A stretch of 57,521 nucleotides of DNA from Chloroflexota bacterium (GCA_018673955.1 JABHBJ010000103.1:1-57521); one strand, 5' to 3'. Shown: positions 17,066 to 25,866, numbered from the stretch's first letter. The notes: generated from the sequence alone by a model not told the origin. A program made the numbers and translations.

Positions 17066-17815
17066 GTGCCTTCCGAACCACCCGTTTCTTCTGCTCCTTC
17101 TTTCGTCGGACCTAATCTGACTCATCGTTCTGTTTTGGCGGAACGACTGATCGATCTTGAGATCGAACCGGGCTCAGAGTTTGTGGTTGAGATGATTCCC
17201 CGAGGATATTCGCTAGGTGAAGATTGGGAGAGCCTCCCTAAATCTGCCCAGAGTTCTGAAAACGGGGTCGTCTTGATAAGCGTTGTCGATTCGCTAACAG
17301 GAATCCGACCTAGATTGGCATTTCTACCTCCGTTTCCAATTGGTGATGCAAGCGAATCAAACTCGTTCGACACCCTTCGGCAGCACATGGTTAATCACCA
17401 TACGATTGCGATCATCCTGCTTCGACTCGGTCACTGGGCAATCGCTATTGCTGAAGATGGCGAATTGGTGGTTACGAAAACGGGAAGCCGGTACGTGAAA
17501 AACCAACATAAAAAAGGTGGTCAATCATCGAACCGGTTCCGGCGCGGTCGTGAGAAATGGATTCGGGAGTTGTTCGATCAGGCGGGCGAAGTTGCTACCG
17601 CTCGATTTCGAGATTACCCAGGGCATTTGGAGTACTTAGCAATGGGTGGTGATCGAGTTGTGCTTAGTCAGTTTTTGAAACGTATCAAGTTGCCTGATGG
17701 GCTCGGCGATAGAGCTTTGCCCAATCGAATATCGGTCGATCAACCGGGAAGAAAGGCACTTGACGATGCTGTTCGAGATGCATGGTCGTATCGTATGTAC
17801 GAGTTTGTAGACTAG
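17066..17815 (+). CDS. VLRF1-type (Vms1/ANKZF1-like) peptidyl-tRNA release factor
   Basis: The 249-residue product starts at GTG 17,066. Its core around residues 115-170 has ILLRLGHWAIAIAEDGELVV, then KTGSRYVKNQHKKGGQSSNR, where Gln153 follows two Gly in a basic loop. This is the hallmark of the VLRF1 domain, related to eRF1, which frees the nascent chain from stalled large ribosomal subunits; the Gln positions water for peptidyl-tRNA cleavage in the eukaryotic members Vms1 and ANKZF1. Bacterial VLRF1 forms are known in several phyla. The assignment rests on motif recognition. It is a lone gene between sugar-acid and amino-acid enzymes. Confidence 0.65.
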   Translation: MPSEPPVSSAPSFVGPNLTHRSVLAERLIDLEIEPGSEFVVEMIPRGYSLGEDWESLPKSAQSSENGVVLISVVDSLTGIRPRLAFLPPFPIGDASESNSFDTLRQHMVNHHTIAIILLRLGHWAIAIAEDGELVVTKTGSRYVKNQHKKGGQSSNRFRRGREKWIRELFDQAGEVATARFRDYPGHLEYLAMGGDRVVLSQFLKRIKLPDGLGDRALPNRISVDQPGRKALDDAVRDAWSYRMYEFVD

Positions 17816-17818
17816 CTT

Positions 17819-17956
17819 TCAGTTCGACTCTTTTTCAATCTTCGAAACGTTTTTCTCAAGAGTTTGCTGGACTAACCTATCGATATTCATTCCGAGTTTT
17901 CGTGCCGCTTTTACGAGAGAACAGTAGGACTTTTCGGATAAATCGATGATGGGCAT
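17819..17956 (-). CDS. putative 45-residue helical protein, possibly RHH-type or antitoxin-like
   Basis: Minus-strand frame from ATG 17,956 to TGA 17,819, ending three bases from the end of the VLRF1 gene. The product begins MPIIDLSEKSYCSLVKAARK and continues into a second predicted helix, LGMNIDRLVQQTLEKNV, then a charged tail. The strand-helix-helix layout with DLSEKSYCSLVKAA is reminiscent of small ribbon-helix-helix DNA-binding proteins. AGGAG is 18 bases upstream of the ATG, too far for a normal Shine-Dalgarno. No toxin gene is next to it. It may equally be a remnant. Confidence 0.3.
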   Translation of the reverse strand: MPIIDLSEKSYCSLVKAARKLGMNIDRLVQQTLEKNVSKIEKESN

Positions 17957-18065
17957 AACGGTTTCTCGGGTTAGCTCCTAAAAATGCCTTTGCAAGAACC
18001 ACTGTTTCAATACTGAACCAAAATCTGCCCATACATATATACAGTGTGGAACTATACGTACGTGT

Positions 18066-18113
18066 GCATGAGGCGTAGCATCGTGCAGCCCGACGGTTTA
18101 GGGCATGAGGCGT
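18066..18113. repeat. pair of 11-bp direct repeats upstream of the aminotransferase
   Basis: GCATGAGGCGT occurs at 18,066-18,076 and again at 18,103-18,113, a 37-base period, 90-140 bases before the start of the class IV aminotransferase gene. It could be a regulator-binding pair. The rest of the interval 17,957-18,205 shows no gene. Confidence 0.3.
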
Positions 18114-18205
18114 CCGTTCCAGAGCATTGATTTGTTCTAAAAAACCGGTGAACGTCCTGAGGTCGAACCTCTCACGTAGATATCGAAATATAGGATGTTA
18201 AAAAT

Positions 18206-19141
18206 ATGACTAGTGCACAAGAGGGTGAACGAGTCGCCTATTTCAACGGCGAGATTATCCCTGAATCAGAGGTCAAAGTGCCTTTCCGCGATCGTGGCTT
18301 CAAGTACGGCGATGCCGTGTTCGATATGACTCGAACCTTTGGGCACAAAATATTCAAGCTCGAAACCCACATCAAGCGTTTTTACGATTCGCTCAAGTAC
18401 GTCGACATCGATCCGGGCATGTCTCAGGATGAGATGGTTGCTAAATCCAAAGAGGTGCTAGAAGCCAATATGCATCTTCTAGGTCCTGACGACGACTTCT
18501 GGGTTGGGCAACGTGTTTCGCGCGGAGTCGACCTTGTTGGTGGTGATATGTGGGAGACCGCTGGAGGCCCCAACGTGATTATCGAGTGCGCACCGCTCCC
18601 TCTGAAACCTCGTGCCCGCCTTTTTAAAGATGGCATGGATGTACTCGTTCCTTCAGTAAGACGAACGCCGCCAGAGTCACTTAGCCCTCGAGCGAAGTCG
18701 CACAACTATTTGAACTTGATCATGGCCGATATGGAAGCCAAGGCTCAAGACCCTGAGGCGTGGGCGATTCTTCTCGATACCCGAGGTTTCCTCACGGAAG
18801 GCATCGGATCGAACATTTTTACGATCAAAGATGGTGTGATCTACTCGCCTCAGGAACAGTATGTTCTTGGCGGAATCTCTCGTGAAACGGCAATCGAGAT
18901 GGCTGCACGTATCGATGTTCAGGTTGTGACGAAGGACATCGACCTTTTCGATGCCATGACGGCCGATGAAATATTCCTAACTTCCACTTCGCTATGTATT
19001 TGCGGAGTTCGTTCGTTCCAGGGGCGCCAGATTGGCGATGGCACTGCCGCAGGACCGATTACAAAGGCTCTCATGAACGAATACGTCGATTTTGTTGAGT
19101 ACGACTGGCTCGGTCAGTACCTGAAGCGACTAGAGGACTAG
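18206..19141 (+). CDS. class IV (branched-chain-type) PLP aminotransferase
   Basis: This 311-residue protein has the fold-type IV PLP enzyme markers. They are FRDRGFKYGDAVFDMTRTF near residue 27, the PLP Lys at about 164 in PRAKSHNYLN, LLDTRGFLTEGIGSNIFTI, and LGGISRETAIEMA. The family includes branched-chain amino acid aminotransferase, D-amino acid aminotransferase and 4-amino-4-deoxychorismate lyase. The GIGSNIF motif (instead of the usual SGSNIF) and the FGHKIFKLETHIKRFYDS start leave open an (R)-amine or D-amino acid specificity. The next gene starts 18 bases after its stop on the same strand, so the two are likely co-transcribed. Confidence 0.8.
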   Translation: MTSAQEGERVAYFNGEIIPESEVKVPFRDRGFKYGDAVFDMTRTFGHKIFKLETHIKRFYDSLKYVDIDPGMSQDEMVAKSKEVLEANMHLLGPDDDFWVGQRVSRGVDLVGGDMWETAGGPNVIIECAPLPLKPRARLFKDGMDVLVPSVRRTPPESLSPRAKSHNYLNLIMADMEAKAQDPEAWAILLDTRGFLTEGIGSNIFTIKDGVIYSPQEQYVLGGISRETAIEMAARIDVQVVTKDIDLFDAMTADEIFLTSTSLCICGVRSFQGRQIGDGTAAGPITKALMNEYVDFVEYDWLGQYLKRLED

Positions 19142-19159
19142 GACAGGATTTAGACAAAC

Positions 19160-20317
19160 GTGAGCACGACCAATAACTTGTACCTGCCTGCCAAGGGTGA
19201 ATGGGAACGACGAGCCGCTCGCGACATTGGTGTCGATCAGTCGAAGCTCGATGAGGCCGTTCAGTTCGCCAAAGACAACGAAATAAACTGGCCTATCGAC
19301 ATTCGCCACGGCAATGTCGGTCAGGACGCTCCTGAATGGGCCGAAAAGCTAGGTCCGTTCAAGGATCGCGGTGGACCGGCTGGAGTCGTGATCAAAGACG
19401 GCTACATAGTTGCTGAGTGGGGCGACCTAGAACGGGTTGATCTCACGTTCAGCGCTACTAAAAGCTATGTTGCAACTATCGCAGGGCTGGCATTCGATAA
19501 GGGCATGATTAAAAGCACGTCTGACACTGTTCTAGAGTACGAAAAAGAGCACTCGATCATCCAAAAACACACTGGTAAGCCAGTGGACGGATTCGATACC
19601 GACCAAAACCGCGGGATTACGTGGGAGCACCTTCTTCAGCAGACGTCTGAATGGGAAGGAACGATCTACACCAAGCCGGATATCGTCGATTGGAATCGAA
19701 ATCTCGATCCCGAGGGTATGGGCGCTTCTGGTGACTACTCAAGACGTGAGCGAAAATCGCCTGGTGATCACTGGGAATACAACGATGTTCGAGTGAATCG
19801 AACTGCGTTGGCATTATTGGCAGTTTGGAGCGAGCCTCTTCCGGGTGTTATCAAGCGTGAAGTTATGGATCCAATCGGGGCTTCCAACAGCTGGAAGTGG
19901 CACGGGTACGGCGATCACTCGGTAGTTGAACTCGATGGAATGGTGTCTGAATCGGTTTCAGGCGGAGCACATTGGGGTGGTGGCTTATGGGTCGACACTC
20001 TGGATCACGCCCGCTTCGGGATGCTTTATTTGAACCGTGGCCGCTGGGGTGATAAGCAGATTATTTCCGAGAAGTGGATCGACATGATGACGGAGCCGTG
20101 TGATCAGAACGATCAATATGGTTACATGTGGTGGCTCAACACTGGTGGGGTGCGCTACGGCAAGCATGCTTCGGAATCGACGTTTGCGGCTTCAGGCGCT
20201 GGTGGTAACTGTGTAGTTATCGATCCTGAAAAGGATCTTGTGGTTGTGACTCGGTGGTGCGAAGACGTTGCTGGTGTGGTTGATCTCGCAGCTTCAGCCG
20301 TTAGGTCGGGAAGCTAA
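19160..20317 (+). CDS. serine hydrolase of the beta-lactamase (class C / esterase) fold
   Basis: GTG 19,160 starts a 385-residue protein. The nucleophile motif SxxK is seen as FSATKSYVA (Ser98, Lys101), and the second motif YxN is in WEYNDVRVN. GGLWVDTLDHARFGMLYLNRG is typical for the family. Family members are penicillin-binding-like esterases, D-aminopeptidases or beta-lactamases. There is no signal peptide, so a cytoplasmic esterase or amidase role is more likely than cell-wall work. It follows the aminotransferase gene after 18 bases and precedes a DMT transporter after 12 bases, which suggests a three-gene operon for handling an amino-acid derivative. Confidence 0.82.
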   Translation: MSTTNNLYLPAKGEWERRAARDIGVDQSKLDEAVQFAKDNEINWPIDIRHGNVGQDAPEWAEKLGPFKDRGGPAGVVIKDGYIVAEWGDLERVDLTFSATKSYVATIAGLAFDKGMIKSTSDTVLEYEKEHSIIQKHTGKPVDGFDTDQNRGITWEHLLQQTSEWEGTIYTKPDIVDWNRNLDPEGMGASGDYSRRERKSPGDHWEYNDVRVNRTALALLAVWSEPLPGVIKREVMDPIGASNSWKWHGYGDHSVVELDGMVSESVSGGAHWGGGLWVDTLDHARFGMLYLNRGRWGDKQIISEKWIDMMTEPCDQNDQYGYMWWLNTGGVRYGKHASESTFAASGAGGNCVVIDPEKDLVVVTRWCEDVAGVVDLAASAVRSGS

Positions 20318-20329
20318 CTCCAGTCACTA

Positions 20330-21322
20330 ATGTCATCCAATTCTGTAGAAGATTCTCAAAATACTGAACAGCCTGAGGCTGCCGAAAAAATTGATCAGCG
20401 TCAGCCGCTTTCATTAAAAGCGGGTGCGTTCGCGCTGTTGCTGGCAACGATGTGGGCAGGGAATCCCGTTGCGAACAAGGCTGGGCTTCAAGATGCCGGC
20501 CCATTACGACTCGGCTACTTGCGATTCATTCTTGGGGCGATCGTCGTACTCATATACGCACTCGCCACTCGCCAGTCGTTCAAAGTTAAGAAACGCGAGT
20601 GGATTCCGCTGATACTTCTCGGCATTTTGTTCACCGTTCAACTTGCATTTATGAACGTTGGGCAAGATTACACATCGGCGGGTCATGCAGTAGTCGTGAC
20701 CACCACATTTCCACTGTGGACAGGCGTGTTCGCCCATTTCTTTGTTCCGGGCGACCGTATGTCGCGATCGAGAACGTTCGGAACTTTGGTGGCGTACGGC
20801 GGTGTAGTTGCCGTGTTCTACAAGGGGTTCGCCGATTCCAGTTCAGATTTCCTAATTGGTGACCTGCTATTGCTTGGATCGGCAGTGCTTCTGGGCGGGC
20901 GCCAGGTGTTCTTGTCGCAGCTCGGTCAAGGCATCGATCAGCACAAGCTCTTGATGGCTCAGAGTGTGTTCGGCATCGTAACGTTCGTGGTTGCCAGTAT
21001 GATATTTGAAGGCAACGAGGCCTTTACGGTTACAACGAAGCTGGTGCTAGCGCTGTTCTACACAGGTGTGTTGATCGCTGGGCTGGGCTTTATCGGGCAA
21101 ACATGGCTTCTGAAGCGGTATTTGCCTTCGAGAGTAACCGTTCTGTCGTTGAGCCAGCCGATATTCGGCGTGTTGTTCAGCTGGTGGATACTTGGCGAGT
21201 CGATAGGCGGCGAACTGTACGTTGGCGCGATGCTTGTCGTTATCGGTTCAGCATTGGCGCAGCGTAGAGGCAAGCCTAAGGCTACTAACCTGCCAAAACC
21301 TCCTGGTGATGCTTCTCGATAA
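20330..21322 (+). CDS. EamA/DMT-superfamily transporter
   Basis: The 330-residue membrane protein has about ten helices in two EamA halves. The first begins near residue 30 (ALLLATMWAGNPVANKAGLQ) and the second near residue 180 (LLLGSAVLLGGRQVFLSQLG). The motif LSQPIFGVLFSWWILGES in the last part is characteristic of drug/metabolite exporters. It probably exports amino acids or other metabolites. Its start is 12 bases after the serine hydrolase stop, so it belongs to that operon. Its 3' end overlaps by 38 bases the tail of a convergent response-regulator gene. Confidence 0.85.
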   Translation: MSSNSVEDSQNTEQPEAAEKIDQRQPLSLKAGAFALLLATMWAGNPVANKAGLQDAGPLRLGYLRFILGAIVVLIYALATRQSFKVKKREWIPLILLGILFTVQLAFMNVGQDYTSAGHAVVVTTTFPLWTGVFAHFFVPGDRMSRSRTFGTLVAYGGVVAVFYKGFADSSSDFLIGDLLLLGSAVLLGGRQVFLSQLGQGIDQHKLLMAQSVFGIVTFVVASMIFEGNEAFTVTTKLVLALFYTGVLIAGLGFIGQTWLLKRYLPSRVTVLSLSQPIFGVLFSWWILGESIGGELYVGAMLVVIGSALAQRRGKPKATNLPKPPGDASR

Positions 21323-21666
21323 CGCTGTGAACTACTTCGATGTCGAGACTGTATTTCGGGTAGAACGCTTCGACCCCCTGCTTCTTGAGCAAGGCTTTCG
21401 TACTCGCAGTCCTGTTTCATTGAAGTCAACACAACTACAGCAAGCGGATCTATTTTTAAGATTGTGCTTACCGCTTTGAGACCGTTCATCTTGGGCATCT
21501 GCACATCCATGACTACGGCGTCAGGAAGAAGTTCCTGAAGCGTATCACCGGCGTCTGCGCCATCTTCTCGTTCAGCAACAACAGCGAATCCACCAGCCTT
21601 ATCGAGCATTGCTCGGATAATGTCACGGAAAATCGGCTGGTCATTGATTAGAAGAAGTCGGTACAT
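21285..21666 (-). pseudogene. single-domain response regulator (CheY-like) with a one-base frameshift
   Basis: From ATG 21,666 the protein begins MYRLLLINDQPIFRDIIRAM and has the phospho-acceptor Asp54 in VMDVQMPKMNG and Thr81 in VVVLTS. In the run CCCCC at 21,374-21,378 one base too many shifts the frame and removes the conserved Lys. Dropping one base restores AGVEAFYPKYSLDIEVVHSV with the conserved Lys, ending normally at 21,285. A receiver-only protein of about 126 residues would result. It may be a true frameshift mutation, a homopolymer sequencing error, or slippage. It overlaps the 3' end of the DMT gene. Confidence 0.8.
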
Positions 21667-21723
21667 GTGTTGCTCTCGTCGCGCTAGAAGGGCCTGTTCG
21701 ATAGGTAGAATTATCGCTGCACC

Positions 21724-22446
21724 ATGTCAGATACAAAGTCCAATACAGAAAATAACGAACCTGCCACAGGATTCGTCCCAACAGCTGAGACTTCAGGAAT
21801 CACGCGTCTAAGTAAGACCGACAGTGAGACCGAAGGTGATCATCTTAGGCGCGTTGCCGATGAGTTGAGCGGATCGGGAGAAGAACGGTTAGGCAAGCTT
21901 CGAGCGATGCTTTCGAGTAGAGACCCCAATGAGCAAGTGGCGGCTGCACGCGAGCTTGGGAAGATCGGATCATTGAAAGCGATTCAAATGCTTCGAGAAC
22001 TTCTGGTTTCAAGTCATGATGTATCGTGGAAGCTCGCCATACATGGTCTGCGCGTGGGTGGATCTCGTGAAGGATGGTTGTGCCTTGAAGGCGTGGCGCA
22101 GGAAGATGCGTTACAGCTTGCATCTGATAATCGAAGGCTTTCAGATTTGTCGTTCAAACGGCTGATGTCGATGGGGCGCACCAAAATGATGGATCGACTG
22201 TTCAGAGCAGCCGATGGTCATTCAAGATCGATTCCTGGTGATGTTGCAAGGAAATTCTCTGTGGATGCTGTTGCGACGCTACCTGCAATGCACAAAGGCG
22301 TGATGGAGCATCGTCTTGGATTGCTCAACGGTGCATCGGCGACACCTTCCGACACCGCAGCCGCTCTGAGTATCGAACTTTCGAAGGCTCGGGCGCTCGA
22401 ATTGGAGAGCTGGCAGACGATTCATTCGCCTGCAGAGTTCGGATAA
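21724..22446 (+). CDS. HEAT-repeat-like protein of unknown function
   Basis: The 240-residue protein has a disordered N-terminus rich in Thr/Ser/Glu (about 45 residues). Helical repeats follow, such as GKLRAMLSSRDPNEQVAAAR, ELGKIGSLKAIQMLRELLVS and HDVSWKLAIHGLRVGGSREG, which look like HEAT/PBS-lyase-type repeats with the usual DP and GD turns. No catalytic residues were recognised. Such proteins are scaffolds for protein binding in the cytoplasm. It is divergent from the response-regulator remnant (57 bases apart) and 39 bases before an MFS gene. Confidence 0.7.
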   Translation: MSDTKSNTENNEPATGFVPTAETSGITRLSKTDSETEGDHLRRVADELSGSGEERLGKLRAMLSSRDPNEQVAAARELGKIGSLKAIQMLRELLVSSHDVSWKLAIHGLRVGGSREGWLCLEGVAQEDALQLASDNRRLSDLSFKRLMSMGRTKMMDRLFRAADGHSRSIPGDVARKFSVDAVATLPAMHKGVMEHRLGLLNGASATPSDTAAALSIELSKARALELESWQTIHSPAEFG

Positions 22447-22485
22447 CCCGACTTTTCCCTCTGGCAGGCATATACTTTCGAAGTA

Positions 22486-23790
22486 TTGAGTAAAGATCAG
22501 GCAACCGAGCAACCATCTGAATCGTCTAGCAGCCCGCCAAAAACGATTGTTGACCGTGGAGCAATTTCACGGCTCATGCCCGACACCCTCGCAGCTGCCT
22601 TCCGGTCACTAAGCAATCGTAACTTCCGGTTCCTTTGGTTTGGTCAACTTCTATCAGCCACCGCGATGCACGCCGATATGGTCGCTCGAAGCTGGCTTGT
22701 GTGGGATCTCACAGGCTCGTCCACTTCCGTTGCTTCGGTTCTTGTAGCAAGAGCCGTGCCAATGCTGATTCTCGGGCTTATTGGTGGTGTCGCTGCTGAT
22801 CGATTCGACCGTCGCAAGCTGTTGATGATCATCCAGATATGGACGTTGTTGATGCATGTCTTGATGGCTGTGCTATTGCTATCTGGCATTATCGAGCTGT
22901 GGCACGTGTACGTACTGGCTTTTGGGCTTGGGGCCGGAATGGCGATGAACCAACCGGTGCGAACTTCAATCATTCCTAATTTGGTCGCTAAGAAAAACAT
23001 GATGAACGCCATGTCGTTGAATTCGGTTGCGATCAACAGCACCAGGCTCATAGGACCAGCGTTGATCGCACTATTGATCGCTGCTACGGACGTTGGCTGG
23101 GCTTACGTATCGGCGGCTGGCGCGTTCGTATTGGTGATCATATTTACTACCAAAATTGAAATTCCTCGCATTCCGGTTACGGGTGGACGAGGAAATCCTA
23201 TTCACCAACTGATCGAAGGATTCGTGTTCATCGGTCAGAACCGAGCGATTTTGGCATTGGTGTTGCTTGGCCTTGGTCCTCTAGCGATCGGATTTTCACA
23301 TCAGGTTTTGCTGCCTCAATTGGTTCAAGAACAGTACGGATATGGCATCGCTCTATTGGGAGTCCTGACATCTGTAGGAGCGGTTGGTGGTCTGGCCGGC
23401 GGACTGTTTATCGCTTCTAGAAAAGATGTGTCATACAAAGGCAAACTGATGCTTTTCTCCGCCGGATCGTACGGGTTTGCACTACTAGGGTTCGCGGGCG
23501 CTTCGTATTTGTGGATGGCGTTCCCACTGATTATCTGGATCGGTGCTTCACAGACTTTGTTCCGAGCAGGTAACAGTGCGACGTTGATGGAGCTCGCTCC
23601 CGACCGGTTGCGAGGCCGGATAATTTCGGCAACTCTTCTTGATACCGCCCTTTCTCCCGCCGCGGGAATCGCCGCAGGGTTCGTAGCCGATCAATATGGT
23701 GTTAGCGCGGGCTACCTGCTGCTTTCGGCAGGGTGTCTCGGAATCGTTGCACTTACTCTCGCCATCTATCCGAAAATAAAAGACCTTTAA
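22486..23790 (+). CDS. MFS exporter (EntS/MFS_3-like)
   Basis: TTG 22,486 starts a 434-residue protein with twelve membrane segments. After about 45 soluble residues comes SNRNFRFLWFGQLLSATAMH, the typical first helix of the EntS/MFS_3 group. GLIGGVAADRFDRRKLLM then gives the loop 2-3 motif, and APDRLRGRIISATLLDTALS lies in the second half. Such proteins export siderophores, drugs or metabolites. No Shine-Dalgarno is seen; TATACT ends only nine bases before the TTG, compatible with a leaderless mRNA. It follows the HEAT-like gene by 39 bases. Substrate unknown. Confidence 0.85.
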   Translation: MSKDQATEQPSESSSSPPKTIVDRGAISRLMPDTLAAAFRSLSNRNFRFLWFGQLLSATAMHADMVARSWLVWDLTGSSTSVASVLVARAVPMLILGLIGGVAADRFDRRKLLMIIQIWTLLMHVLMAVLLLSGIIELWHVYVLAFGLGAGMAMNQPVRTSIIPNLVAKKNMMNAMSLNSVAINSTRLIGPALIALLIAATDVGWAYVSAAGAFVLVIIFTTKIEIPRIPVTGGRGNPIHQLIEGFVFIGQNRAILALVLLGLGPLAIGFSHQVLLPQLVQEQYGYGIALLGVLTSVGAVGGLAGGLFIASRKDVSYKGKLMLFSAGSYGFALLGFAGASYLWMAFPLIIWIGASQTLFRAGNSATLMELAPDRLRGRIISATLLDTALSPAAGIAAGFVADQYGVSAGYLLLSAGCLGIVALTLAIYPKIKDL

Positions 23791-23940
23791 TCATTTCTTC
23801 TGCGACTCATACCGCATAATATGTTGCCGATTCGAGTTCACTGAATCTGCGTATTCGAATGTTCCGACTCACACGTTCCACTCGGCACTTCTGCGGAGCG
23901 GGCGACTCACAGACCCCAGCAATGATCATGACCTCTAAAA

Positions 23941-25089
23941 ATGAAAATCACTGATATCAAAACGTTTCTCGTTAAAGGCGGCAACCGCAATTGGGTTTTC
24001 TGCAAAGTTCAGACCGACGAAGGCGTTCACGGTTGGGGTGAAGGCACGCTCGAACGACACGAGCAAGCTGTTGAATCGGGAATAAAGGCCCTTTCTGAAC
24101 GGTTGATAGGTCGGGATCCGACTGAGATAGAGCGCAACTGGCAGATCATGTACCGACATGGCTTTTGGCGCGGTGGAGCGGTGATGGGTTCGGCGATGGC
24201 GGCGATTGATATCGCGCTGTGGGATGTGACCGGCAAGATATACGACCTTCCCGTGTACAAAATGCTCGGTGGCGCTGTTCGAGATCGAGTTCGGGCGTAC
24301 ACACACGCTGGCGATCTTCGAGGTGGATGGGACGCTGTGGATCAAGGGTTCACCGGATTCAAAACAGGTGGCTGGGATCTGAGCAAGCCAGAATTCCATG
24401 AAAAAGACGGTGCTGATTATCTTCACGAAAAGATCAAGGAGATGAGAAATCATTTGGGGCCCGACATGGAGATCATGATCGACAATCACGGACGTTCAAG
24501 GCCGTCTGAGGCGATTCGTCGCATGGCAGCTGTTGCGGAGTTCGATATCACGTTCTTCGAAGAGCCAGTTCCGCCAGACACCCTCGATGCGATGGAGCAG
24601 ATTCGAAATTCTGACATCACGATGGACATCGCTACCGGTGAACGACTGTTCTTCAGGTATGGATTCCGAGATATTTTGCACCGACGACTTACTGATGTGA
24701 TTCAGCCGGATATCGCTCACACTGGCGGTATTTCCGAGATTAAGCGGATCGCTTCGATGGCTGAAATCGAGTACATCAAGTTCGCACCGCACAATCCGAA
24801 CGGCCCTATCGCAACTGCTGCTTCGATGCACGTGTGTGCGACGGTTCCGAATTTCTTGATCTTGGAAACGGCAAGAGATATGCCGTGGCACGACAACATT
24901 CAGACGACTCCGCTTGAAATCAAAGACGGTTACTTCGAGCTACCAACTGCACCGGGACTTGGAACTGATCTGGACGAGTCAATTATCTCAGAACGAACTT
25001 TCGACCCTGATGTCGAAAGAACTCTAGGAAATGCAGGTGGCGGTTCCGGGAGCTGGAACGCAGAGGATATGTCGCCAGCTGACGTTTAA
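23941..25089 (+). CDS. D-galactonate-dehydratase-like mandelate racemase/enolase-superfamily enzyme
   Basis: The 382-residue protein has the cap strand VFCKVQTDEGVHGWGEGTLE and barrel motifs matching the galactonate/arabinonate dehydratase group. These are Lys in GFTGFKTGGWD, IMIDNHGR with Asp and His, ITFFEEPVPPD, ATGERLFFRYGF and APHNPNGPIATAA. The reaction would be Mg-dependent beta-elimination of water from an aldonic acid to a 2-keto-3-deoxy acid. ATG 23,941 starts it. It is followed after 47 bases by a HAD hydrolase, so the product of the pathway could be dephosphorylated nearby, but this is only positional. A later HpcH/HpaI aldolase gene (28.3 kb) could cleave a keto-deoxy acid. Confidence 0.85.
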   Translation: MKITDIKTFLVKGGNRNWVFCKVQTDEGVHGWGEGTLERHEQAVESGIKALSERLIGRDPTEIERNWQIMYRHGFWRGGAVMGSAMAAIDIALWDVTGKIYDLPVYKMLGGAVRDRVRAYTHAGDLRGGWDAVDQGFTGFKTGGWDLSKPEFHEKDGADYLHEKIKEMRNHLGPDMEIMIDNHGRSRPSEAIRRMAAVAEFDITFFEEPVPPDTLDAMEQIRNSDITMDIATGERLFFRYGFRDILHRRLTDVIQPDIAHTGGISEIKRIASMAEIEYIKFAPHNPNGPIATAASMHVCATVPNFLILETARDMPWHDNIQTTPLEIKDGYFELPTAPGLGTDLDESIISERTFDPDVERTLGNAGGGSGSWNAEDMSPADV

Positions 25090-25136
25090 GACTCTTATAC
25101 AACCATCTACTCCGCTCTACATCTAAAATTTGGACT

Positions 25137-25820
25137 ATGACGAATCAAACATTCCGCGCTGCACTTTTCGATATGGACGATACGCTGATCGATCGGCACG
25201 GGGCGTATGGCGATGTGTACAGAGTGCTTTACGACCAACATGAGGCGATTAACGGAACGACCAGTTGGGATGATGCATTCAAATATTTCTGGACGCTCTC
25301 ACCCGATAATGCCACTGAACCTCGTCAGGCATTTTTAGATATTCAGAGTAAATACCCTGGCGTCATGGGTGATCCCGATTCTCACTACAACTTTTACTTT
25401 TCGAACATGGTGAAGTTTATGAAAGTGCTGCCGGGGGCAGTTGAGTTTGTCGATTGGATGAATTCAAAGAATATTACATGGGGGGTTGTGACCAACGGCG
25501 ATCAGTTCCAGCACCAGAAAGCAGAAGCGACTGGGCTTGATAAGAAGGCTCCGTTCGTGCTGGCTTCGAAGATATTTGGGGTAGATAAGCCTGCGCCTGA
25601 GGTTTTCTTGGAAGCCGTTAGACTCCTTGAAATTGAAGGACTTAAAACCGAGGAAATTTTGTTTGTAGGCGACAACCCGTACACCGACATAATCGGTGCT
25701 CACGGCGTAGGGATGAAGACTGCATGGATACGGATGGGGCGTGAACAATATCCATGTGACGCACCCGCCCCCGACTACATTGTCGATCACGTCGAAGAGC
25801 TGAAGCACTTATTGGCGTAG
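25137..25820 (+). CDS. HAD-family hydrolase (phosphatase)
   Basis: The 227-residue protein has the four HAD motifs: FDMDDTLID with nucleophile Asp12 and Asp14, VVTNGDQ (motif II), a Lys in KIFGVDKPAPEVF (motif III) and FVGDNPYTDIIGAH (motif IV). The helical cap lies between motifs I and II (subclass I). It likely dephosphorylates a small metabolite. ATG 25,137 has no Shine-Dalgarno; TAAAAT ends eight bases upstream, so the mRNA may be nearly leaderless. Substrate unknown. Confidence 0.85.
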   Translation: MTNQTFRAALFDMDDTLIDRHGAYGDVYRVLYDQHEAINGTTSWDDAFKYFWTLSPDNATEPRQAFLDIQSKYPGVMGDPDSHYNFYFSNMVKFMKVLPGAVEFVDWMNSKNITWGVVTNGDQFQHQKAEATGLDKKAPFVLASKIFGVDKPAPEVFLEAVRLLEIEGLKTEEILFVGDNPYTDIIGAHGVGMKTAWIRMGREQYPCDAPAPDYIVDHVEELKHLLA

Positions 25821-25828
25821 AGTGCCTG

Positions 25829-25866
25829 ACTTCCCAAGTGGATACGAGGGATCTTGTAAAAAGTGC
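25829..25866. repeat. dispersed intergenic repeat, copy 2
   Basis: ACTTCCCAAGTGGATACGAG plus GGATCT matches the copy at 16,965. Again it directly follows a stop codon. A weaker relative (GTTGGAGTACGAAGGATCTC) is near 56,154. Confidence 0.5.

Noticed and set aside
18155-18175. GAGGTCGAACCTC, looking like a tRNA T-arm on the minus strand
   Set aside because: No acceptor stem, D-arm or anticodon arm can be drawn around it.
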